A program made the position numbers and the translations under genes. From NCBI RefSeq assembly GCF_008831285.2, contig NC_045151.1, positions 2,723,544 through 2,787,543 on the forward strand: a DNA stretch of 64,000 bases, written 5' to 3'. The number at the start of each line of letters is the position of its first letter. The first letter of the stretch is position 1. The notes beneath the pieces are model-generated. The model worked only from the letters and a program-made list of their open reading frames with translations. It searched no databases and was not told where the DNA came from. Positions 34,990 through 47,510 of this stretch are shown here, piece after piece. This DNA comes from Nymphaea colorata (Eukaryota > Streptophyta > Magnoliopsida > Nymphaeales > Nymphaeaceae).

Positions 34990-37376
34990 TCGAAAGCCAA
35001 TTCAATGACCTCCCCTTCTTCAGGGGGACTCTTCTGATTCACTGATCTTCTCCTATACACGAAGGATCATCACCCCTTTCCGTCGCTTTGATTTGATCAT
35101 TTCCTGCTTAAACTAGTCACCAGCAAACAGTGTTCAGCAACGAGACGATCGGTTGAATCGAATTAAAAGTTTTTAAATCTGCAAAAAGTAAATTTTGTGC
35201 TTTAAATTCAAAACTAGGCCTGAAAAAAATAAATAAAAATACAAAACGATCAAACTAATCACTTGAAAATGGGTGTATGTCTAATTGACCTTATGCAGAC
35301 TCGAATTGAAATCAGCCCCATTTGGATAGTCGAAATTGTTTGGAAGTGAATCGTTTCAAGAAATGATAGAGACAATGAGCCAACCGAATGGACTCGGTCT
35401 GTCCGTTTATTTTTAATAAAATTTTCACTAAAATTGTAGGAAAGTATTTTTTAAAATTTGTTCCAGTAAATCGTCTTATATTGTCACGTTACTCTTTTGG
35501 GAAAAGCCCCTTAAGAGGGATTTAAGGTTCGTCACTGTCATGTTCTATTGTGTTATTCTTTTGGGTTACAAAAAATGATGTACCATTAAGTACACCAAAC
35601 CTTTTTCACTAAAATTGTATAAAAGTATTTTTTGAAGTTTGTTCTAGTAAATCGTCTTATATGGTCGAATTCTAGAGTCACTGTCATGTTCTATTGTGTT
35701 ATTCTTTTGAGTTACAAAAAATAATGTACCATTAAGTACACCAAACCTCGAAGCAATTAAGAACCTCGAGGTATAACAGTATATAGTCCTGAGGGTTTTA
35801 CACTGAAGGCAATTTCTCTCGATTAAACAATTAAAACAATTAACCTTGAAAGCTATGACACTCAAAGATGGTTAACAACCTTCTAAATACTATAGCATAA
35901 TGTAAGATAATGAAATAATTTTTTAATGCAATTGCAGTTCAACTTCTTAATAATAATAATAAGGTCGTATTTACAAGAGATACAAGGGGTTTATATGTCT
36001 ATATAAGCATATTTTGATAACCAGGAGCATAATTTTTGACTCTTTAATCAGCTTAGTTACGACATCATTATCAATTGCAATATAGTCCTTTGAAAAATTC
36101 ATACTACAAATATAATTATAAATGCATGTTTGATAAACCTTTTGTCTACATGTGTTGAAAAGAGGATATATTGAAAGGTGGCACCGTGCAAATTATATAT
36201 ATAACTTCTTATCAAATATCCAATAAACTTTAAAAAATGCATTTGAAGAAAAGTAAAGAAAAAATCATTCGAAGAAATCATTCTTAGGCAAAAAAATTAA
36301 TGTTTGCTTTATATGAAATGATCTGTTTTTAACAAAAAAAAATACACAAACGCTAGATTGCTACTTGCAAATTCCAGATAGAGTTGACACAAAGGAAGAT
36401 GCATGGGCTAGTAGGCAGTCAGTTTCTATTTCGACTATTTTAGGCATCAACTTATAGTGTTGTAAAAAAGAGGTACTGATATGCAAATTGAAAGAAAAAA
36501 GTATGACCCAAGGTACTGAAGGTACGCCTACCAATATGGGGGAATGAGAAAAAAGATCAAGACTTCTGCTCTCTTGTTGGATAGTAGGACAAAATGTTTC
36601 TATATCTGACCCAACTAATACATAATTGAATGCAGAATCAATTTCTAAGAAAAAGATTAACTGGGATTGTGAGCGACAGCTAGCTCTATACTCTTAGATG
36701 CATTAGATTGAATACCTTTTTAGGTACTATATTGTGTCAGCATTGGAACCATCTTGATAATAGGCATACAATTTTTTGTCTTAATCATTCCAATGAAGAC
36801 CTTGTGTCTGGTGAGGTTTTCAACAATAAGCATGCTAGGAAAGAGAGAGCTCTTGACAGTTTAATGAACATAATCAAACTTAATTTACAATCTTTCAGGA
36901 CATTGAAAGCATCCATATGAACAATTATCACAATGATACAGACATGTTACATAGCACGAGGAAAAAGCTAGTGAAATCATGCAATAATAAATAATATGAC
37001 AACTTAGCTCTTTTATTTGTCATAAAATTTTCCTAATAATGTAAAACAAAATTAAGAACATTGGTCACTATATACATGTTGAACGCAATGTGGCATCTCA
37101 TTATTCATTAAACAAGTTACAAATAAAGTATACCCAAGATTAACCTAAATCTACTAAAGGTAAGAATAAAGTTTCAAAATTAAATGATTTTTTAACTAAA
37201 TCTAGTATGAGCATTCCAATCCCAAAAAATAGTTCAATGAAATGTTGTACATAAGTCAGTAGTTTAAACTCAGTTGCTTATAACTATGGAGCCATTTAGT
37301 TAGGATATTTCACCATATAAACATAAAACCTCATTAATGTTTCTGAAATGAAGTGTGATTATGTGAAGACTCAAGT
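34990..37376. other. Upstream spacer of the PPR gene
   Basis: The PPR promoter should lie in the first few hundred bases; no clear TATA box stands out. A direct duplication occupies 35424-35750. At 36700-36920 an open plus-strand stretch of 70 codons has no recognisable domain. Otherwise AT-rich. Confidence 0.5.
35424..35750. repeat. Two-copy direct repeat, period about 181
   Basis: Unit 1 at 35424-35604 and unit 2 at 35605-35750 share TTCACTAAAATTGTA, AGTAAATCGTCTTATAT, TCACTGTCATGTTCTATTG and ACCATTAAGTACACCAAACC. Unit 2 lacks about 35 bases in the middle. Confidence 0.8.
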
Positions 37377-40248
37377 TTGAGGCCCCATTTGATGCACAGT
37401 GATTTTATTGTCCATCGGTGGAAAGTTGTCGTTTTGGTACGGCTTTTTACTATAAAATCAAATGTAGGGAAAATTTTCCTACCGAATCCGATGGACTAGG
37501 GTAAATTTACCTTGAAAAAAAGTCAGACCTTGACTATCTAACCTTTTACCATCAACGCTTTTTTGCCATTTGGGCTTTCTCTTTCTGTTCTCGTTTCATT
37601 TTTCTTTCTCACAAGACAATGTAGTGGGGCGATTGTGCTTCTTCACAGGTAAGACGCCATCCCTCTCTCACGTCATCTTTATTTTGTCTCTCTCCCTCTC
37701 CCTCTGTATGTTGGCTGCACGCACCATTTCTCCCTTTCCCTTTGTATGTCGGTCGCACGCCATGGAGCAGCCATCATCTATTCTGTCTATTTTTTGTGCT
37801 ACCTTTGCAATTTCACTTCCCATCATCATCCATTTTTTGCTATCTGCAGGTACATCCAAGAAGGCTACCTGTTCGTCAAATCAGATGATCTCAATATTGC
37901 TCGACACAAGGTAAAACAGTAACCATCTATGATCGACCTTTCTTTGTGGGTCTATTATATTTGTCATCGCATGAAATGTTATTGCAGGTTGGTTAGAGGA
38001 TCGTTGATTGCCACTACATCAAAGGTAAAATGCTAGTGCATGATAAAACCCTAACTAACTATCGGTTGTTTGTTGTCAATGTTGATGTCATTTGCTTCCA
38101 TCGACGTTGTTTTTGTATGTGTTCTCAAGTACTTATGGAAAGTTGTGGTCAAATACCTCTTTTCTTTTACAGCTGCATTTGTGAAACTCGAGAGCAATTC
38201 TTTCATTATGCTAACATGAACAAACATGTAAGAGTAGTTTTATTTACTTAGACAACAAATGAGTTGCTTAATCATTAATGTGCTTTTCAAATTGTTATTA
38301 TGTTTTTTGCCTTCCTGTACCAACACTTCTATAGACCTATAAAATACAATAGGGGATGTATTGTTAGTAATGTTTTTTTTATATATGTAAAGAAAATTCT
38401 AGTCTTATGTATGCAAAGAAAATTCTTGTATCAACACTTCTGACTTTAGTATGATAACATTGTGTTTAGATTTGAAAAACCATGCATTGTAGGCAAGAGT
38501 TTCTAGAATTAAGGAGATCATGGAACAATCACTATCTCTTACATTCATTGATTGCAGTTGACTACATGAGAGATCCACGAATAATTTAAACTTATCTGTG
38601 TTGTTTCCATGTAACTTGTCTACAACATGTATTATTGATTAAGCACCAAAACAGATTAAAGGTGCTACATATGGAGGTTTTCTAGATTGACCATATTGAT
38701 TTCTCAGTGAAACCATTGTTCATGGAACAAATAAGGTTAACTCAATTTCCATGGACATAGATTGAGAAATGCTATAGGGATTAGTCATTGTTGTAGTGTC
38801 TTTTTGTGTAAAAGTATTCATATTACTTAGTAATGCACTTTTAAGCATTAAGAACATAAAAAAGTACTCTTAACTCTAAACCCAACTTTTCAAGACATTT
38901 TTTAAATGCCACTATCTGAAAATGCTTCGCTTTCATCCTTTTTGGTAATATCAGTGAGAAAAGTGCCGATGATATATCCTTCATGACATCATATAACTAG
39001 TCACAAGCAAAAGCATAAAACTGAAATTAACTCTAGCTGCAAATGAATTCTTTTCATATCTTGCTATATGAGAATAGCTGAATAAAAAAAAGGATGTGAA
39101 GTTCTACCTCTGGCTGAGATGTATGTGTAACTGGCTTCGTATATCGACCGATCACATATTTTGAAAGTTGAACATGTGTCATTGCTATCTCAATAGTAGA
39201 ATTCAGTATGTCCTCCATTTGCAAATTAGGGCATTGCAACAACTCAAAGCGAAGTTCATATGCTAAACTGTTTATGGATTCTATTATATACACTTGTGTG
39301 ACGACATGTCAGGTCAACATAGTCAACATGCAGATCAGGATAGCAAGCATTACCTATATGTGTGAAATAGGTAATTGATGTATAACATTTTTCATAAAAT
39401 GGACATTCTTTGTGTCATTTTGTTGCATTAACTAGTTATAATCTAATAGAAGACTGTTGCTTTTGTATATACTCATAGATTCCTATCATCTATGAAGTCA
39501 ACAATGTGGAGATGGCTTGGACCAAATGCCCAACTCCATCACAATGAACTTTTTCTAGAGCAAGTGGATCACTAAATGTGTGGCAATCAGCTTGTGAAAA
39601 CTTTGAGTAAGTTTGGCCCTATTTGATGCTATTAGGTTTTTCTACTCTGTTGACCATGCTTGTCTATTTAGTGGATGATTGTTCACCATGTCAGGATTTT
39701 TTGTATTAGTAGTTTCCATGTTTTTCTTGCATGCTATGGACATTCTTTTAACACCCTTGTGCCAAAAGCAGCTTTGTCATGACCACCAATAAGAAGCTCT
39801 ATGCAAGCATGGACCTCTACATTCTTTTATTTATCTTCAGATTTAGTTTAGAAAATATGCTAGTGTTGTAGTGAGCTTTGTAATACTCACGATCTTGTTC
39901 ATGTATCTTGTCAAGCACTTGGCTCTAGAACGTTGCAATTAGCCTTGTAATACTCACAATCCTGTTCATGTATCTTCTCTGTTAATCGAGAAGAACTAAG
40001 TTATGTTCCTTACATTTCTAAAGTGGCGTTATAATGTTGAAAACACAATGGTAAAATAATTTATTTGTGTTTTTTTTTTTTTGTGCACCAAACATAGTTA
40101 ATTTTTGAAGGGAAAAAACTTCTAGGCCATCAAACATGGTTTGGAGTTTGAAAAATCAGTTTTTTTTCCTTCTGTACTTTTTTTAGAAAGTTTTTTCATG
40201 GTAAATTTACAGCTCAAAAATTTACCTAGCCATCAAAAGGGGCCTCAA
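37377..40248. mobile_element. Candidate DNA transposon of 2.87 kb with 18-bp terminal inverted repeats
   Basis: The left end reads TTGAGGCCCCATTTGATG; the reverse complement of the right end reads TTGAGGCCCCTTTTGATG, one mismatch in 18. Related GGCCCTATTTGATG and GGCCATCAAAC words occur inside at 39612 and 40123, so a smaller element may be nested. I see no clear target duplication and no transposase. A leader-like patch with pyrimidine runs and an ATG at 37763 (MEQPSSILSIF...) with donors suggests a possible captured gene piece. The superfamily is uncertain. Confidence 0.5.
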
Positions 40249-40439
40249 GGATGTCAAGTGATGATGTTTAATACATTGGAAATGTTAAGCACACCTATGG
40301 TCCACCTCTCTCTTCCTAAGCATATCACATGATTAGGCCCAAACTTATAACCAGCCCCAAAAACTAAAGACCCCTCTTCATTTTACATAATCAAAATCCC
40401 AATCAAAATTGATAAGGCCAAACTGGGGAAGGTAGGCAC

Positions 40440-40650
40440 CTCCAAGGGGCAGAGACAATAATTCTTTGTTACAGGGGCCAAAACATAGCTTCGAAATTTT
40501 AACAAGGGTCAAAGTATAATTTTTCAAATTTTTGTTAGTTAAATTTTTTTATTTAATTTTACATGTAAAATTTTAAAAGTTTAAAAATCTGAGGTGGAGG
40601 GAGGCATGGCCCCTGCTGAACCCCCTGCCTCCTCCCCTGGGCACCTCTAT
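40440..40650. repeat. Copy of the CAGTGGCGGAGCCA dispersed family
   Basis: It begins near GGGGCAGAGACAATAATT and ends with CCTCCCCTGGGCACC-like words. Related pieces lie at 27790-27930, about 31150-31210, 42720-42790 and 56029-56200. Confidence 0.4.
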
Positions 40651-40658
40651 GTGCGCAT

Positions 40659-41112
<454 letters not shown>

Positions 41113-41787
41113 ATGTGTACTGTATAGTTACCAAATAGCTGAACTTCAAAAATTCATCTCTAAAAAAACATCATCGTTGAAGCCATAGTATCTGTTGTCG
41201 CACAATAAGTGTGGCTAATACCAATTTAATGACTGTGGTTTAGTAACAATTTTTAAATTTTAACTATCGACAACACTAAACTCTCATGTATATATCATTT
41301 TTTTTTCTCAAAGAAGATAATGACAACTAGTACATTAACTTACGAGATGGTAACTGTATACATAAAATTGGATTTTATCTCTCTCGTTTTTTAAATGTTT
41401 AACAATGTAAATTCAAGTACGATAAAATAGACAACCTTCAAAGTGCTCAACTCATGCAATATGCAACTCAAATCACAACTAGATTAACTCCTTAGTCAAG
41501 CGTGTAAGCTTAAGACCCTATGTATAAAGATAGAAAAGGTTGTAAAGGCCTCTTTGTATCATTATAACGAATGAGGTAGGGTCACAACAATAAATTCGGT
41601 TATCAAAGTCCATTTCAAAATCTAAAAAAAAAATGGCGGTTGATGTTATTAATCATTAAAAAAATTAAAATTTAAAAATAATAACATTCACACGATTATA
41701 AAGCAACAATAAATAAATCAGGCTTAAGATCATGGTGTTAGCATAAGCAAGTAGATGATTCTTATGGGCAGCTAATCCATGTACACT

Positions 41788-42232
41788 TAAGGTTGGGATC
41801 AGGCCAGGCCGGCCCAAGGCTCCACAAATTTATCCTCGAGGTGGCTCGAAGTGTTTGCTTGCAGCCCAAACCAGGCGGGCTTAATTATCAAGTTGAACTT
41901 GACCGGCAATTTTATACCCATAGAGTATATGGTTCGATGTCTACTTAAAAGCCTTAATACTTCATATTTTAATATCTCAGAAACTCTTAGCGATGTGCCA
42001 AGAGTTTCTAAGGGTACCATCGGTGACACATGAAGAGTTTATAAGAGTGCCCTGAACGATACATGAAGAGTTTTTAAGGGAGGAGTCGGGCCCCCAAATA
42101 CCTGACTCAGACTAGCTCCGCTCGGCAAATATTTTTAATCAGGCCAATTTAGGTGTCAAATAACTAGCCCAATCCCGGCCCAGGTTGAATACCCAACTAC
42201 CCATCGAGTACCGGGCCCATTGCCCACCCTTA
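41788..42232. mobile_element. hAT-like MITE rich in GGCCC words (445 bp)
   Basis: The left end is TAAGGTTGGGATCAGGCC and the reverse complement of the right end is TAAGGGTGGGCAATGGGCC. The flanks carry an 8-bp duplication with one mismatch (TGTACACT at 41780-41787, CGTACACT at 42233-42240). The interior has two short repeats containing GAAGAGTTT. No coding sequence. Confidence 0.6.
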
Positions 42233-42240
42233 CGTACACT

Positions 42241-44810
42241 TTAAAATGTTAAAAATTAAAGCTGAAAATATGTCAGTGTGAGAGGCCATAACTTTATACC
42301 ATTTAAGCTTGCTGTCAACTCTTTAAAGAATTTGAACATTTTTATGCAAAGATTTGGAAATTTTACAAATATCAAAATGCTTTGTGTATTCACCGGTTAT
42401 TTATGGTGTTTTCATATTAAGCCATATAGGGCGATCGTGTTGAGGCTTGAGCCAATTTCTAGCATCTTTTCATGTGCTATATATTGTTCCAATTTTTAAG
42501 CAATATTGACAAATATTTTTTAGTTATATCAAATTAAATTAATTATCATTTTTTTCTCAAAATCTTAAGTACGAGATCATGCATAAACTAATTAATTTCT
42601 TCTGCTCGGATATTGTTGCAGCTCTTACACGAAACAGTTCACGATGAGAAGTCGAGCACCGAAATTATGCCTAATTAATGTAAGATACAAATTTGTGTTT
42701 TTTCAAATTTGGAATAGCTGCGGAGACAGAAAATTTTGGTTGATGAGAGGCACTAAATAAAAAAAAAAAACTGCTTAAATACATAATAAAAGATAATATA
42801 CAAAAAATATGAGGGGCACCAATCTATAAATAACTGAGTTGAGTGAGCTCATATATAAAAAAATATATATACAAATGGACACCTCCTGCCTTGCCTAATC
42901 AACTACGTTGAGCCCCTTGTGACATATGTCTATGCATTTAGATGCATTAAGAATTAGAACAATTTTAATACATGGGATTGAATCGGCATGTGAGGGGCGT
43001 GACTGTCTTTTAAAAAAAGGTGGGGTGTCCCTCTTTTTTTAAAAGTAGGAAATTTTCATCGTTTAATTATTTTTTCATTATTATTCAACAATTATTATGT
43101 AGTCGAGTAAGTCGAGTTTGAACGCGTCAAGTGCTTATATCTTGAACTCCATTCATTTAATATTTCAAACATACACTTAAACTCAAATTCAAATCATTTA
43201 TTAAAAAGTCCAGTTGAAGTCGAGTTCGGGCAACAAGTTGAAGTCGAGCTCTAACCTATGTCACAGTGGTACCTGTACCGGTATGGCCTGGTACATTTGC
43301 ATGTGGTTTTAGGTCAAAATTAAAACCAAATTATATTATAACCTACAAAATTTTGTTTCTGTTTTTTTTATGTATGAGATTATCTATGGATTTATGAAAG
43401 AAATATTGTTTAATATGATGATATCATCTAGTTTTTTAAAATTTTTAAATTTAAAATATATAATAATATATAATATTCATCGTACCATCATACCAAGATT
43501 TCCGTATCCCATACCCATACCCGCACCATTACGACATAGGCTACCTAACTCTTTTGTGCCGAAAAGTCGCTAGTTTTTTATTGGAGACATTTCATCCTTT
43601 TTCTTTATTAAAAGTATTTTTGTCATTATTCGCTGGCATACCTGCCGCTCTGTTCGCGACAGTCCGTGTCAGCGAGGCATGACGAAAGGACGCGCCTCTA
43701 CATTCTATAAACGTGGAGCTTTGGTTGTTCCTTCAAGAACAGAACGTCCAACATGGATTAGTCCAAACGCAGGACACATGTCCCACCATTCTATGCGAGC
43801 CCACCTTTGCGGCGAATCAAACACGCCCGTCGGGAAAATACATCCAGAGAAATGAAGCTGCGTAGGGGCACTGTTGTGGAATTCGCCGAACCGATTCGGT
43901 GTCTCAAGTCTACTTTTTCTAAATGTTTTAACATTCTTTACATGATTTAATTAGTTTATACTTATTTTTCTTCCATGTATTCGGAGACATCTTATAAAAT
44001 TGAAAATACATATTTTTCATTTCAAAAATGATTTTCCGGAGACATCTTATAAAATTAAAACGATACGTAATTTTCTTTTCAAAAATGATTTTTTTATATT
44101 CTATTCACAACCGATTCAGCTGAATTGGTGAATCGGCGTCCTAGTCTATTTGGTTTAGGAACCACCTTTCAATACATCAGTTGAATTTCCATTTATATTT
44201 TTGAAACATCTGACAAGTAGCCCTTAATGTGGCATGCTTTTATCTCTATCGCCACTTTTGATATATATTATTGGGGCGTAGTGCAAATCGCATGGCAACT
44301 AACAAGTCAGATCACATGCAAAAGGAGGTTCCAATTGCCTGGTCTCATGTTTCAGTGTGTTATTCATTTGAACTACCAGCCAACAAGACACTCAAGTTAA
44401 AGGATGTATCATAAGTTCGCCCAAACCTACTTCGAAATCCCTTAACAAGTTCGCCCAAAAATAAGTAACATTGTTCAAAGCATAAAAACTATTACCTTAA
44501 GAATAACCACGACACCCGAGTTCAAACAAACCTACCTCAAAATAACCAACCGCATTGAAAGTTTTATACACAAGGTTGTTTTTGATAAATGAAGATTAAA
44601 GAAAAACTTAATAAAAAAAAAGTCGACCCACAAGTATCCGTCTCACTTGGTCCTTTTCAATTTCTTTGCAATAAGGCATTCGATTTTATAAGACTCATTA
44701 GAGGCATAAGTAATTTATTTTTTAAATAAAATTTCAAGTTATAACACATAGAGCAGATCATCTACACGAATAGAAATCGGCAATATAATTGCTTTTGCTT
44801 GTGTATATAG
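42241..44810. other. AT-rich non-coding stretch
   Basis: No gene recognised. Two copies of a 55-bp unit beginning CGGAGACATCTTATAAAATT lie at 43982 and 44037. They are bracketed by CCGATTC words at about 43888 and 44108-44138 that may be the worn ends of another small element. Confidence 0.5.
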
Positions 44811-44899
44811 CAATGGGTGAAGGACCATCTGAGTACGAACACAGATCAGTAGCTGACAAGCTGTTTGCTGCGATGAAGCGACATGATGCAGAAGTACAG
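44811..44899 (+). CDS. Candidate small exon, unknown protein
   Basis: It is bounded by an acceptor (TGTATATAG) and a donor-like GTGACA, and encodes MGEGPSEYEHRSVADKLFAA followed by MKRHDAEVQ. Base composition is less AT-rich than its surroundings. I recognise no family, and no neighbouring exon was found, so it may be a lone gene fragment. Confidence 0.25.
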
Positions 44900-45511
44900 G
44901 TGACACCTTAAAATCATGTTTCTCTCATACAATGTTTGGCAGCACCAGGGTTGAAATGATTCCAGGATTTCAATTCTGGGATAAGTGGAAAGGGGATTTC
45001 CAATGGGGGTGTGTGTGTAGAACCTGAATTAGAATCTACTGGATGGAACATCCAGAGTTTGTCTGCATCATGGAAAAAAATTTAGAAAGTTGAAAAAGTT
45101 GTAGTGTTAAATAACAATTTTAGAGATCTACATGCCATCCCCACAATCGTCAAGATGAAATGAAATTGAAGTAAGCTTCAAAAAGTAAGCGAAACAAGCT
45201 GTTAGCGATTGAGCACAGACCTGCTATGTTAATTTACAAAGATCAACATGCTAAACAAATGGTTAAATGAAACCAATCCAAAATTAAGCATAAACCTGTG
45301 CAGAATGTTCGTCTCAGATATGGTTCCAAGTTGACATTTCTCTCCATCTTTGAGACGATGAAACCTAAGGGAGGAACATACTGGAAAGAAACATGATCCA
45401 GTTAGGCATTGACGAATTGAGAGAGAGAAAAAGAACAAAGGAGCTGTGCATTTGCGTATCGCCAACAGCCAGTTTCCATAAACAAAGCATAAAACCAATC
45501 TGTGAAAAGGG

Positions 45512-45694
45512 GATGTCGATGGCTTTCGATAGAATCCTTGAACAGCGGCCAAAACCCTCACGAGTCGAATGAGATGTCGATTGCTTCTGCTGGAATCCTT
45601 GAACAGCGGCCAAAACCCTCACGAGTGGAATGGGATGTCGATTGCTTCTGCTGGAATCCTTGAACAGCGGCCAAAACCCTCAGGAGTGGCGGTG
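45512..45694. repeat. Three tandem copies of a 61-bp unit
   Basis: Units start at 45512, 45573 and 45634. Each contains GAATCCTTGAACAGCGGCC followed by AAAACCCTCA. Copies 2 and 3 are nearly identical; copy 1 is slightly diverged. On the minus strand each unit reads MRVLAAVQGF in one frame, but no longer coding context supports a protein. Confidence 0.92.
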
Positions 45695-45922
45695 GTCTTC
45701 AACCGGTTGAGCGAAGGTGGCTGCAACGAGCGAAAAGGGCCTTGAACGGGCTATACTGCAAAGGATGACAAGCGAGGAGGTTCTTCAATTACAGGCCGTG
45801 AAGCAAACAGCGACGAGCGAAGAGGACCGAGGAGAAGTCCGTCGAGTGCCCATCACCTTCCCTTCCTCGACACCATTGCTCTCGAGTGCTCCATTCTCCA
45901 ACCGGCAAAAAAAGTTTCCGTA

Positions 45923-45962
45923 GATTTTGGTCGCACCTTGAGGTGCAGGTGCCACCAAAATC
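45923..45962. repeat. Inverted repeat, 16-bp arms and 8-base loop
   Basis: The left arm GATTTTGGTCGCACCT pairs with AGGTGCCACCAAAATC, with one mismatch. It lies in a GC-rich patch at 45700-46020 that reads like transcribed sequence but has no recognised gene. Confidence 0.8.
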
Positions 45963-47250
45963 TTTTGAGTAGAGGAGACGGGTTCGGGGCGGACCACAGT
46001 CCTTGGTCCGACACTTGAAACATGAGTTGAAGCTTATAATATATAAATATAATTAATCGTAATAAAATATATTATTATAAAAATAAAAATAATATTAAAA
46101 AATATCGGGTTGACTCAGATCCATCGAGTTAACTCGGGCTGACTTGATAAGTGATCGGGCTGACTCGATGCGCTTCTTTCGAGTTTGATTGACTAGATAT
46201 CTGATTACCCGTCCAGTACTCAGTTTGATGCCTAGCAGTAGCCTTAGTTTTGAGCTAAATATAAGTGATTAAAATCTTTGGCGAAACACGTACTTTTTAA
46301 CAAAATTTGACTTTAGATCTCACTTAAACCGTGGATATCCAAGCTGCCAAACACGCCTTCAAGGTGGGACTGTTTCTTTTAAAAAGAAAAGGGCAACACT
46401 ATAGGTAGAGTGCTTTCCTAAGTACTTGGTTCAAATAATATCTATTTTTTTGGATGGTTGGTACTAAAAGAATATGACAACTCGATCATATTAAGATCAT
46501 TTGCTCTAAACCAAAGCAACATCAAGAACAGAAAAATGAATGTTCAGAACTTAGAACTTAGGTTTAGAAGGAGAGGAGATGATCATATGATGTTTTTTTA
46601 GACCACTTTTCATCTTTAACAGCTTGTCCGTTCTATTAGCCGACTTTGTCAGTCAGGTCTTATGTACCAAAGATCACAAATCTTGTCCCAAATTTTTTTC
46701 CTAATATATGCTGAACCCTGCATGGTCATTGGTCTGTCATTATTCCTTAAATAACAATAGGCAGTGAATTTTTTTAAATTCGTTTGGGCTGTTTGTAAGT
46801 AATGATGGCGAGAAAACACCAATCATAAAAGGAGAAAAAACAAAAAAAAAAAAACAGTAATAACATGAAACGGAAAACTTTCTGAAAATTCGACCAAACG
46901 GTTCATTTCCTACGCCCTCGTCATTCAAATTTCAAATCTTGAAAACGAAAATTATAAGAAAGCACAGGAGAAAAAGAGAGAGAGAGGAGAGACCACAATT
47001 ATGGAAACGATTAATTTTTCAAATCCCCATTTTCTCCCGCCCATTCCATGACTGCAATCCCCACACACCCAAAGAGGACTGAAGAGCGAGACAAGGGGGG
47101 TTTTGTGGGGTTTTCCCGTTTCCGCTCCCCTTTTTTCCCTCTTTTTTTGGACATCCGAGTTCACCGTTTCTCTGGGGCATTTTCTTCCAATCCTACCTTT
47201 CTCCTGCTCCTTGGCTCCTAGTTCATACTGGTCCACCTCTGCCCAATTCG
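45963..47250. other. Upstream region of the JASON-like gene
   Basis: 46080-46220 holds CGGGCTGACTCG-like words of a dispersed repeat. From about 46960 the plus strand becomes rich in CTTTT and TCTCC tracts, as in plant promoters and leaders, up to the ATG at 47511. I cannot fix the transcription start. Confidence 0.4.
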
Positions 47251-47510
47251 AGTTTCAAAGCAGAACCAGGGTTTTTTATTCTTTTGGTGGGGTTTTTAAC
47301 CTCTTTGTCTCCCGTTTCTTCCTTGTTGGTTTCCGTGTCTTCGTTAGTAATCTTTTTTTTTTAGCTTTATTTTTTTCCTTCCTTCTAGTTTCGTGATTCA
47401 TTTCTTGATCCAGCATTCCTGGTTGAGAAGAATCCTTGGCACCATTGATTTTGTTATTCTCTTTCTCTCCTCTTTCTTTGTGCAAATCTAACAGTTGAAG
47501 AAACAAAAAC

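Noticed and set aside
43880-44146. Possible MITE with CCGATTC ends
   Set aside because: Terminal similarity is weak and no flanking duplication was seen.
47103-47396. 97-codon plus-strand ORF before the JASON-like start
   Set aside because: F- and S-rich translation of a pyrimidine-rich leader; the family start is at 47511.
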